NCBI GenBank assembly: GCA_027365835.1
Contig: DAHXLU010000123.1
Span: 1 to 39,106 of the forward strand
Direction of reading: 5' to 3'
Origin: JAJZMA01 sp021850405
Lineage (GTDB): Bacteria; Chloroflexota; Dormibacteria; Aeolococcales; Aeolococcaceae
DNA: 39,106 nucleotides
Positions within the stretch are counted from its first letter, which is position 1, and every line of letters starts with the position of its first letter. The notes under the pieces are model-generated. The model was not told the origin of the DNA, did no database searches, and was given only the letters and a program-made list of their open reading frames with translations. Positions 8,813 through 17,038 of this stretch are shown here, piece after piece. A program made the translations under genes and the position numbers.

Positions 8813-10008
8813 ACGCCAAGGGCAGGCAGCAACCCAGCAACCATGGTCTTGGCACCAAAGCTGTGCACGCTGGGCAGCCGGTAGACGCTGCCACCGGAGC
8901 CGTCACCCTGCCTATCCATCTCTCGACAACCTTTGCCCACCACCCGCTGGGAACCACCAGGGGATATGAATACTCCCGGTCCGGGAATCCCACGCGGGCT
9001 GCACTTGAGGCGAGCCTGGCCGAGCTGGAATGTGCACGATACGGGATTGCCTTCTCCTCGGGGCTGGCCGCCATTACCGCGGTGGCCATGCTGGCACCAG
9101 AAGGAAGCCACGTGGTGCTGGAAAAGGATGTCTATGGCGGCACCTGGCGACTTTTCAGCGAAGTGTTTTCCAGATATGGAATAACAATAACCACTGTTGA
9201 CATGCGAAACCCCGGGGATCTTGCAGCAGCCATCACCAAAAGTACATCCATCATCTGGCTGGAATCTCCCACCAATCCCCTGCTCCACGTCATTGATCTG
9301 GCTTCGGTAAGCAGGATAGGGAGGGCTGCTCATGCCCTTGTCTGTGTAGACAACACATTCGCTACACCAGTTGGGCAAAACCCCCTTCAGTCTGGTGCTG
9401 ACATCGTTGTCCACAGCACAACCAAATTCCTGGGCGGACACAGCGACGTTGTGGGAGGAGCAATCCTGACCAACCGTCCCGACCTGGCAGAGCGGCTTCA
9501 CTTTCTGCAAAATGCAACCGGTGCGGTACCGTCCCCCTTCGACTGCTGGCTGCTGCTCCGGGGAATAAAAACCCTTGAGCTGCGCATCCTGCGCCAGAGC
9601 AGTACAGCTGAGAAAATAGCCGCGTTCCTTGTAGACCATCCCGCCGTCAGTGCCGTGCATTACCCAACCAAAGAGCTGCGCACAGCTGCAGGAGGGGCCT
9701 TGCGCCTTGGAGGAGGAGTCGTCTCATTCGAAGTTGCCAACAGGAGCACAGCCGAGGCACTGCTCAACCATCTTGAGCTTTTCACGCTGGCAGAATCGCT
9801 GGGCGCGGTGGAATCGCTTGCGGAGCACCCCGCATCGATGACCCATGCATCAATTCCAGAGAAGACGCGACGCACAAACGGAATAACAGATGGCCTGATA
9901 CGGCTATCAGTGGGGATAGAAGACCCCGACGACCTCATCTCTGATCTTGAGCAGGCGCTGGAACATGCCAGGTCCGCGACAGGTCAGCCATCTCATGCGG
10001 TACATTGA
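8809..10008 (+). CDS. Cystathionine gamma-lyase / gamma-synthase family PLP enzyme
   Basis: The 399-residue product belongs to the Cys/Met metabolism PLP family (MetB/MetC/CGL). Visible features are the tyrosine/arginine cofactor contacts in 'YEYSRSGNPTR' (53-63), 'FSSGLAAITA' (82-91), the PLP aspartate in 'VDNTFATP' (180-187) and the Schiff-base Lys206 in 'HSTTKFLGGH'. With the coupled upstream CBS-like gene it would cleave cystathionine to cysteine, 2-oxobutanoate and ammonia. A gamma-synthase activity cannot be excluded from sequence alone. The start is a GTG overlapping the previous stop by 4 nt, and its own TGA overlaps a TTG start of the next gene. The three genes therefore form a translationally coupled unit. 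Confidence 0.87.
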   Translation: MNAKGRQQPSNHGLGTKAVHAGQPVDAATGAVTLPIHLSTTFAHHPLGTTRGYEYSRSGNPTRAALEASLAELECARYGIAFSSGLAAITAVAMLAPEGSHVVLEKDVYGGTWRLFSEVFSRYGITITTVDMRNPGDLAAAITKSTSIIWLESPTNPLLHVIDLASVSRIGRAAHALVCVDNTFATPVGQNPLQSGADIVVHSTTKFLGGHSDVVGGAILTNRPDLAERLHFLQNATGAVPSPFDCWLLLRGIKTLELRILRQSSTAEKIAAFLVDHPAVSAVHYPTKELRTAAGGALRLGGGVVSFEVANRSTAEALLNHLELFTLAESLGAVESLAEHPASMTHASIPEKTRRTNGITDGLIRLSVGIEDPDDLISDLEQALEHARSATGQPSHAVH

Positions 10009-10640
10009 AGGGGATGGAAGACACAGGGAACGCAAGAAGCGGCTCATTTGCCCTGCTCACCATGGTGGCAGTCCAGAGTCTGGCGATTGCAGCATTCGCT
10101 CTAGCCATGCGGGGCATGGCAGCCCGCATGGACAGGATGCAAGAGCAGATAGACACCGACATGGAAGGTCTCGCCAAAAAACTCAGGGACGGCGCCACTC
10201 CCCCCTCGAGCCGGACCGGACTGCGCCGTGGCACCCTGGCCCCCCAGTTTGAGCTCGAAACAACTGCAGGCCACACCGCGTCACTTTCAGACTATTCCGA
10301 GCACAGGCTGCTGCTTGTTTTCGGAAAGACTGGGTGTACGCCTTGCCACACCCTTATGGAGGAGATAGCCAGGGTTACTGCTGGAAAACAGAGCGATGAG
10401 TGGGACCGGGTGCTGGCTATCGTCCATGGCAGCCCTGCGGAGGTACGGGCTGACGCGATTGCAGGAATCCCCACCGCCATTGACGAGCAGGGTGAAGTTC
10501 TAAGGCGGTTCGGGGTTGCGCACCCCCCAGCATGTACTCTGGTGGGAAGGGATGGAAGGGTGATGATCGCGGGCGCTGCCCGCACCGTGGGAGATGTCGA
10601 AAAGCTGATCGGCTCCCTGCAAAAAAGCAGGCAGCGGTAG
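10005..10640 (+). CDS. Membrane-anchored thioredoxin-fold protein (TlpA/MauD-like redoxin)
   Basis: The product has 211 residues. One hydrophobic helix (about 15-37) is followed by a short Met/Asp/Lys-rich, coiled-coil-like segment (about 38-62). A redoxin domain follows, beginning 'GTLAPQFELETTAG' (77-90), with the redox motif C-T-P-C (Cys111, Cys114) in 'FGKTGCTPCH' and the cis-Pro region in 'HPPACTLV'. It probably faces the outside of the cell membrane and reduces or oxidises exported thiol proteins; the MauD/TlpA/ResA group is the nearest type. The TTG at 10005 overlaps the previous stop. The ATG at 10014 directly after AAGGGG is an alternative start. Linkage to cysteine biosynthesis suggests a sulfur or redox theme. 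Confidence 0.75.
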   Translation: MKGMEDTGNARSGSFALLTMVAVQSLAIAAFALAMRGMAARMDRMQEQIDTDMEGLAKKLRDGATPPSSRTGLRRGTLAPQFELETTAGHTASLSDYSEHRLLLVFGKTGCTPCHTLMEEIARVTAGKQSDEWDRVLAIVHGSPAEVRADAIAGIPTAIDEQGEVLRRFGVAHPPACTLVGRDGRVMIAGAARTVGDVEKLIGSLQKSRQR

Positions 10641-10725
10641 GCAGGTTGCAGGTGATGACGCATCATGATACGAGACCAGTACCGCTTCAGCTACAGGTGC
10701 CAGTGACAGGGGTGGCGGGTTAGGC

Positions 10726-11628
10726 ATGCTGGCGATAATCCGTATCGGGATCGACCCGATCGCATTCCATCTGGGATCACTCGCTGTGCACTGGTACGGA
10801 ATTATGTATGCCCTGGCATTCATTGTCGCGTACCAGTTTGGTCTGGTTCCATATCTGGAGCCGCGAGGAATTCCACGGGCAACAATAGAAAAATTTGCAA
10901 TGTGGGGCATATTCTTCGGCCTGATCGGGGGCAGGCTGTATTACGTCGTGCAGAGTGGATTCCTGAACTATCTGGAGCACCCGATAAACATCATCGCTGT
11001 GTGGCAGGGCGGCATGGCATTTTACGGAGCAATCTTTGCGGCGCTCCTGACCATGGCGGTACTGGCCAGACGACACAGGATATCGTTCTGGCTGCTGCTG
11101 GATGGTGGGGCCATGTTCGGGGCGATCGGTCAGCCTATAGGCCGGATAGGCAACTTCATCAACGGCGACATCCTGGGCGGGCCTAGCACGCTTCCCTGGG
11201 CAACTGCCTACACCAACCCCAATGCCGTTCTGCAGCCGGGCTTTTCCCTCTGTACACCCGCACACTGCGTCGCCTACCTCCCTGCCGAGATCTTTGAGGC
11301 CATCGGGACCTTGTGCATCCTTGGCATCCTGCTCTATATGAACCGCAGGAAGGTCCGCCAGGGCGTCATCGGCATAACCTTTATTGCCCTGTACTCTGTC
11401 AGCCAGCTAATAGTGTTCACCTGGCGCATCAACATGCCCACCTGGTTTGGCCTGAAGCAGGCCCAGCTCACAGCAATTGCGGTCCTGCTGATCGCTGTTC
11501 CTCTTCTCATATACCTGTGGAGGCGGACGGAAGGGAGGAAGCCTTCGGGCCCAGATCCGGCTGGCAGCAACACGGATCTGCCCCACCCAGAAAGTAGTGC
11601 GGCCGATGCCCTTCCCGCCTCTGGCTAG
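10726..11628 (+). CDS. lgt: Prolipoprotein diacylglyceryl transferase
   Basis: Lgt transfers diacylglycerol from phosphatidylglycerol to the lipobox cysteine of prolipoproteins in the cytoplasmic membrane. The protein has 300 residues, the usual size, with about seven hydrophobic segments. The Lgt signature is present as GRIGNFING at 139-147 (Arg140, Asn142) in 'QPIGRIGNFINGDILG'. It has Asp where many family members have Glu after the second Asn. The 'GGMAFYGA' segment (96-103) has Tyr where the E. coli enzyme has its functional His; such variation is seen outside Proteobacteria. A polar C-terminal tail (about 270-300) is lineage-specific. A likely client is the lipoprotein encoded at 36402-36863. 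Confidence 0.92.
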   Translation: MLAIIRIGIDPIAFHLGSLAVHWYGIMYALAFIVAYQFGLVPYLEPRGIPRATIEKFAMWGIFFGLIGGRLYYVVQSGFLNYLEHPINIIAVWQGGMAFYGAIFAALLTMAVLARRHRISFWLLLDGGAMFGAIGQPIGRIGNFINGDILGGPSTLPWATAYTNPNAVLQPGFSLCTPAHCVAYLPAEIFEAIGTLCILGILLYMNRRKVRQGVIGITFIALYSVSQLIVFTWRINMPTWFGLKQAQLTAIAVLLIAVPLLIYLWRRTEGRKPSGPDPAGSNTDLPHPESSAADALPASG

Positions 11629-11642
11629 CAGGAATACACGCC

Positions 11643-12209
11643 GTGCTGATTGAGATTGTCTCAGTTGCAGACATCATCCTTTCCGCTTCCATTGTGGTCA
11701 TTTTCGCCTGGGCACTCCTGTCATGGTTTCCCAGCCTCGGTCGGCTGCAATGGCTGGCTGGCGCGCTGGACAACGTGACCACCCCCCTGCTATCCCCATT
11801 CCGAAGGGTGCTCCCGATGATGGCCGGCATGGACTTCTCGCCCCTTCTGGCCATAGTGGTCCTGCTGGAGGTTGAGCGTCTTCTGGCAGCAGCTCTCACC
11901 GGGAGTGCATCGATAGAAAGCGTTGTTGTCAGCATTATTGGCACGCTGCTGACCGACATTCTTGCCATATTTGCGCTGATGGTACTGATACGTATCCTGC
12001 TGCAGCTTTTTGGCGCATCCATTTTTCACCCACTGGTGCTGCTGGTTCACCAGGCAACTGACCCGCTGATTCGCCCATTTTCCGGGGGGGCAGCCGCTTC
12101 TGGAAGATCCAGCTCAGGTCCGATGAGGCCAGCAGTAATTGCGCTTGTGGTTTACCTGGCGCTCTATCTCGTAGCACAGACGCTAGTGAGCAATTTCACC
12201 CGCCCGTGA
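11643..12209 (+). CDS. YggT family integral membrane protein
   Basis: This 188-residue membrane protein has two YggT-type units. Each is a hydrophobic helix pair around an amphipathic stretch with the 'P(L/I)..P(F)' signature: 'VTTPLLSPFRRVLP' in the first unit and 'ATDPLIRPF' in the second. YggT (CcmB3/YlmG-like) proteins are linked to cell division, osmotic tolerance and, in chloroplasts, nucleoid and cytochrome functions; the biochemical role is not settled. The start is a GTG 14 nt after the lgt stop, with AGGA about 9 nt upstream, so it is probably the last gene of the 7709-12209 operon. It converges with dnaE, leaving 100 nt between the two stops, where I see no strong terminator. Confidence 0.8.
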   Translation: MLIEIVSVADIILSASIVVIFAWALLSWFPSLGRLQWLAGALDNVTTPLLSPFRRVLPMMAGMDFSPLLAIVVLLEVERLLAAALTGSASIESVVVSIIGTLLTDILAIFALMVLIRILLQLFGASIFHPLVLLVHQATDPLIRPFSGGAAASGRSSSGPMRPAVIALVVYLALYLVAQTLVSNFTRP

Positions 12210-12309
12210 CGCTGCCAGGGCGCGAGCCAGAATCAGAGGAACGGCTATGCCGCGGCCGTGTAACAGTCCAGTTCCTATGGCGTCGATGCCTTCCCCAGGG
12301 TAGACCCAC

Positions 12310-15300
12310 TCACGAGGTAACCGGCTTGCGCACTGCCTGCCGGCGGGAGGCGCGCTCTGCCCCTCTTGGACGCTCGGTTTCTACAAGATAGCTGGCCGGA
12401 CCCAGCAGCTGGGATACCTCACGCTCAAATTGCGGCCCAGGCCGGACTGAAAACTCCTGGCTCAGCTCCAGGTCGTCGATGCGATCACTGCCTACAACGT
12501 GCAGGACCACCCGGGCATCGCCCGGATGGCGTGCAAGAAGCCTCTGCAGGTGACCCACTGCGTCCCCTGAAACACCCTTGACGTTTAGATGGACAACCTG
12601 GTGGCGCTGCCAGGCAAGCAGCACTGGATCATCAATGCCATACACCGCCTCAGCAATTATCTTGGGCTTTTCTACCTCTGCATCATCGGCTCCCGCAGCA
12701 GCGCCACCCTGTGCTGCAGACCCCATCTCTACCCTGCCTCTCACCACCACAATTGCATCTGGACGAAGCACTGCAGCGCACTCCTCAAAAACACGTGAGA
12801 AGACAACAACCTCACATTCGCCGGTCATGTCCTCTATGGTGAGAAACGCCATCTTCTGGCCGGTCGTGCTACGCCGCGGAACTACTGCCCGCATGTCACG
12901 GACAAGCCCACCAACCTGCACTATGAGTTCATCGAGATGACGGCCAAGCTCGCCAATATTGGTGTCCACCCGATCCTCAAACTGCTCTCCCAGCCTGCGA
13001 ATCGGATGGTCCGAGAGGTACATGCCGAGCAGTTCCCTCTCCCAGGTCAGCGCGTCCTGCGCCGCAGTTGCAGTAACTGGCAGCTGTTCTTCCTCATGCC
13101 CAGCCACCTCCTGCACATCCTGGATGTCGCCAAAAAGCGATGCCTGCCCAGAGTCGCGCTCACGTCTTGCCGAAGCGACCCGTTCGAGAGTACGGTCCAT
13201 CACCGCAAGCAGTGCAGTGCGGTTGCCAAACTCATCGCAGGCGCCACTCTTGATCAACGATTCGAGGGCCCTGCGGTTAAGTTCCTTGCCCGTGCGGAAG
13301 CATAGGTCAAAAAGGCCGGTAAATGGTCTTTCCTCACGGGCTGCCACGAGCTGTTCGACGACCTTTGCACCCACATTCTTGATGTGGGCAAGTCCATACA
13401 GGATCTCTCCTTTCTCCCTCATCCCCACACTAAATCCGGACTCCCCGTGGTTGACTGAGGGCGGGCAGACGACCAGGCGGTGTGCAACACAGTCCGCAAT
13501 TGTCTGCTTTATCTTGTCAAGATCACCAGCACGGCTGTTTAGCAGCGCTGCCATATACTCAATGGGAAAATGCGCCTTGAGGTAGGCAGTCTGGTAAGTG
13601 ATCAGGGCGTACGCCACTGAATGTGCCTTGTTGAATCCGTAGCCGGCAAAATAGGCCAGATGGTCAAACAGTTCAGCGGCTACCTGCTCTGAGACTCCCC
13701 TGGCAGTGGCACCGGCGAGAAACTTCTCGCGCTGGTGCGCCATCTTGTCCTTGTCCTTCTTCCCCATGGCGGCCCTGAGGATGTCTGCCTCACCAAGCGA
13801 ATAGCCAGCTACCGCACTGGCAATCAGCATCACCTGGTCCTGGTAGAGAATGGTCCCGTAACTCTCACGCAGGATCGGCTCCAGCTCTGGTAGCGGGTAC
13901 GTCGTCTCTTCCTCCCCACGTTTGCGACGCACATAGATGTCCACCACCCCGCTCTCTATGGGCCCGGGCCGGTTGAGCGCACCGGCGACACCAAGGTCCT
14001 CGAGCGTCTGGGGCTGCATGTCCATCAGGATCCGCTTGGCAAAGGATGCCTCCATCTGGAACACTCCGTGCGTATCTCCCCGCCCGAGCATGGCGTAGGT
14101 TGCCGGATCATCCAGGGGTATTGAACTTATGTCAAACCGCACCCCCTGGGATTTTTCAATCTTCTCAAGGGCTTCGCCGATGATTGAAAGATTACCGAGC
14201 CCCAGAAAGTCCATCTTGAGCAGGCCTATCCTCTGGACCCCATTCATGTCGAACATGGTGACCGGAGGGGCCGGCCCATCTGCGGTGGGGCGCTGCAGCG
14301 GAACCAGATTTTCAAGTGGCTCTGGAGCGATGACCACGCCAGCTGCATGGGTAGAGGCATTGCGACAGATACCTTCCAGTCTCCTCGCAATATCGATTAC
14401 ACGCCTTGCAGCCTCATCCTTCTCATAAAGCTCTGCAAACTCAGGGCTGTCCTCGAGTGCCTTCTCAAGCGTAATACCTACGGTCTGTGGCACCGTCTTT
14501 GCCCACCGGTCCACGTCAGCGAGCGGAACATCCAGCACACGTCCCACATCACGGATGGCAGCCCGTGCGGCCATCGTGCCAAAAGTTATGATCTGGGCGA
14601 CCCGCTCCTTCCCATACTTGCGTTGCACATATGCAACCACGCGATCACGACGACGATCATCAAAGTCGACATCAATATCAGGCATCGAAACCCGCTCGAC
14701 ATTCAGGAACCGTTCAAAGATGAGCCCATAGCGGAGCGGGCAGATATCGGTGATACCAAGGAGATAGCAGACAATTGAGCCTGCTGCACTCCCCCTGCCC
14801 GGCCCCACACGCACGCCTTCTTCCCGCGCTGCACGGATAAAGTCCCAGACAATCAGGATATAGGCGGCAAATCCGGTCTTGCGGATAACACCTAGTTCCA
14901 TCTCCATCCGTTCTGTCACTGCAGCTTCAGGAGCGTTGCCGTACCGCCACGGAATGGCCTCCCTGCACAACTGCTCCAGGTAGGTGTCTGAATCCATGCC
15001 CTCGGGGATAGGTTCATAGGTCGGCAGATGGTTTACCCCAATGGGAATGGTGAGATCGCACAACGCTGCAATTGCGACTGAATTGGAGACAGCATCCCCG
15101 TACTGGGAAAACCGCTCCTGCATCTCCCTGCCCGACTGCAGGTAGAAGTGCGGCCCTGCAAAACGGAACCGTTTCTCATCCGAAAGGCGGGCTCCAGTCT
15201 GAAGGCAGAGCAGAATCTCATGGGCGGCGGCATCCTCCTTGTGGCTGTAATGGCTGTCCCCGGTTGCCACCATGGGTATCCCCGTCTTTCTGGAGAGGTC

Positions 15301-15963
15301 TATGAGCCCAGCCCGGATAATCTCCTCTTCGGGGATTCCATGATCCTGCAGCTCCAGGAAGTAGCCATCATGGCCAAACAGCTCGGAATACCAGCGAGCC
15401 ACCCTCTCGGCACCTGCAGTATCGCCATTCACAAGCGCCTGGGGTAGCTCCCCGCCTATACAGGCAGAAAGACAGATCAACCCTTCAGCCTTCTCTACGA
15501 GGAGATCGCGATCGATTCTGGGCCGGTAGTAATACCCTTCCAGGTGTGCCCGACTGACGAGAGAAACCAGATTGCGGTAGCCAGTCAGGTTTCGCGCGAG
15601 AAGAATGAGATGGAAGGGGTCCCGGTCCAGGGCATACTCCCGGTCCTTGCGGGACCGCCTGGCCACGTAGACCTCACACCCTATGATCGGCTTGACCCCG
15701 GCGGCGCCTGCTTTGGCAGAAAGCTCGAGCGCACCATAAAGCACGCCATGGTCGGTTATGGCAATGGCAGGCTGCTGCTGCTCCTTTGCAAACTGCACCA
15801 TCTCGGAAATGCGGCTGGCTCCATCCAGCAACGAATATTCCGAGTGCGTGTGGAGATTGACAAACGGGACTGGCTCTTCTTCTGGACCCGGGGGGGTTAC
15901 GACCAATCTAACAAAAACCTCACCAGCACAGGTTGGCTCTGCGCCTGTTCTGGTGCACCTCAC
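12310..15963 (-). CDS. dnaE: DNA polymerase III alpha subunit with intact PHP domain
   Basis: This is the replicative C-family polymerase, about 1200 residues. The PHP domain is at residues 35-245 with its metal ligands present (HTH 38-40, D71-H72, GCEVY 95-99, H118, DSH 236-238), suggesting the PHP metal site can be active, possibly in proofreading. The palm carries PDIDVDFDD (428-436), whose aspartates 429 and 431 are catalytic. Fingers with 'GYGFNKAHSVAY', a helix-hairpin region and a C-terminal OB-fold ('VGGLVRDMRAVV...GQKMAFLTIEDMTGE') follow. The extreme start is a GTG at 15963. A TTG at 15906, with GGTGAGG 11 nt upstream (15918-15924), leaves a more normal lead before 'PFVNLHTHSEYS' and may be the true start. 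It is transcribed alone. Confidence 0.95.
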   Translation of the reverse strand: MRCTRTGAEPTCAGEVFVRLVVTPPGPEEEPVPFVNLHTHSEYSLLDGASRISEMVQFAKEQQQPAIAITDHGVLYGALELSAKAGAAGVKPIIGCEVYVARRSRKDREYALDRDPFHLILLARNLTGYRNLVSLVSRAHLEGYYYRPRIDRDLLVEKAEGLICLSACIGGELPQALVNGDTAGAERVARWYSELFGHDGYFLELQDHGIPEEEIIRAGLIDLSRKTGIPMVATGDSHYSHKEDAAAHEILLCLQTGARLSDEKRFRFAGPHFYLQSGREMQERFSQYGDAVSNSVAIAALCDLTIPIGVNHLPTYEPIPEGMDSDTYLEQLCREAIPWRYGNAPEAAVTERMEMELGVIRKTGFAAYILIVWDFIRAAREEGVRVGPGRGSAAGSIVCYLLGITDICPLRYGLIFERFLNVERVSMPDIDVDFDDRRRDRVVAYVQRKYGKERVAQIITFGTMAARAAIRDVGRVLDVPLADVDRWAKTVPQTVGITLEKALEDSPEFAELYEKDEAARRVIDIARRLEGICRNASTHAAGVVIAPEPLENLVPLQRPTADGPAPPVTMFDMNGVQRIGLLKMDFLGLGNLSIIGEALEKIEKSQGVRFDISSIPLDDPATYAMLGRGDTHGVFQMEASFAKRILMDMQPQTLEDLGVAGALNRPGPIESGVVDIYVRRKRGEEETTYPLPELEPILRESYGTILYQDQVMLIASAVAGYSLGEADILRAAMGKKDKDKMAHQREKFLAGATARGVSEQVAAELFDHLAYFAGYGFNKAHSVAYALITYQTAYLKAHFPIEYMAALLNSRAGDLDKIKQTIADCVAHRLVVCPPSVNHGESGFSVGMREKGEILYGLAHIKNVGAKVVEQLVAAREERPFTGLFDLCFRTGKELNRRALESLIKSGACDEFGNRTALLAVMDRTLERVASARRERDSGQASLFGDIQDVQEVAGHEEEQLPVTATAAQDALTWERELLGMYLSDHPIRRLGEQFEDRVDTNIGELGRHLDELIVQVGGLVRDMRAVVPRRSTTGQKMAFLTIEDMTGECEVVVFSRVFEECAAVLRPDAIVVVRGRVEMGSAAQGGAAAGADDAEVEKPKIIAEAVYGIDDPVLLAWQRHQVVHLNVKGVSGDAVGHLQRLLARHPGDARVVLHVVGSDRIDDLELSQEFSVRPGPQFEREVSQLLGPASYLVETERPRGAERASRRQAVRKPVTS

Positions 15964-17038
15964 TGCCCACCTGACGCACTCCTACTTTACCGCCTTTCCC
16001 CAGTCCACCGCAGCCTGGCTCGGCAGGGCTGGCCCCCGCCCCTGGGGCCCATGGCCAACGCCGACGGCCCACGCCCGAGCCCACCGAAATCGGGGTTTTG
16101 CCCCATGCAACTGCAGCTTAAAGCACCACCCAGTGAAGACGGCCGCACAGAGCATCGAGGTGGGCCCCCACCAGTGGTTGCAGCAGCCAGAAAGGCTGCG
16201 GGCCACGCACCGCCAAACCAGTACTCAGGGTAAAGGAACGACATAGCTGTCGTCGCAGGTGACCCTACTGCAGAACGGCGACCTGGGTGGCCTATCTCGA
16301 AGGCAGTCACCGCAACCATGCCCGTGAAGACCGCATTCACTGTTCCCAGGACACAAGCACGCGCAACATCCCCTTCCACTGCTTTGCCCTGAATGGGGTT
16401 CGCCTGGGAGTGTTTCTGGTAGCCACATACCTGTGTGAAAGGGCGCAATGACCATGCATGAAGAAATCACAGCATCAATCGGGCCACCTCACCCAAGAGC
16501 CTGCGCTACCGTCTCTTCCACGTTGCGGGACTACTGACCCGGTCAGGACGCAGGCTCTGCCTGCAGCTCGATGCGAGCGCTGCACACGCACTAGACCTGG
16601 TGGCAGTATCGGATACCCTGCGCTCTCTCTAATTCTCAACTTGATGAACTGCTAATGCAGCCAGGGCAGTGCTTTCTCAATGGCGTGCCAGTAATACCTC
16701 AGAACAGGCGAATTATTGCAGGAACAGGCCGTCTGAGCAGGCTGCATCCATTACCTTCCTGCCAGTTTGCTCTCGGTAGCGCCAGGTCTTCCACAAACTG
16801 CACCTTTTCATCGGGAGTATTGGAAAGTGATCAGGATCACTGAAAAATCGAGGGCAAGATGACCCCATGGTACGCGCCGCTGACACAGGTACGTCAAAAT
16901 GGAGAATGTGTTCAGTCGGCCGACGGGACGAGAAGTCCATGACGCCCGCGACATGTGGCCAGGGACCCAAGCCGGGCGGCCAGAGTGCTCTAACCACTGG
17001 AAGTGCGCCTAGCATGTGCCGCCAGCCACATATCACCG
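15964..17038. other. Long gap of about 1.07 kb with no assignable gene
   Basis: This stretch lies between the dnaE 5' end and the stop of the Ig-like protein. It should contain the dnaE promoter. Open frames exist on the minus strand between about 15987 and 16448, but their proteins look like random GC-rich translation and have no clear ribosome site. I see no tRNA, rRNA, CRISPR or long tandem repeat. It may hold a decayed gene. Confidence 0.4.

Noticed and set aside
15987..16448. Minus-strand open frame with a hydrophobic middle faintly like a permease C-terminus
   Set aside because: The C-terminal half is random-looking Gly/Pro/Arg-rich translation, the frame begins at a TTG with no ribosome site, and the likeness is too short to support a family.
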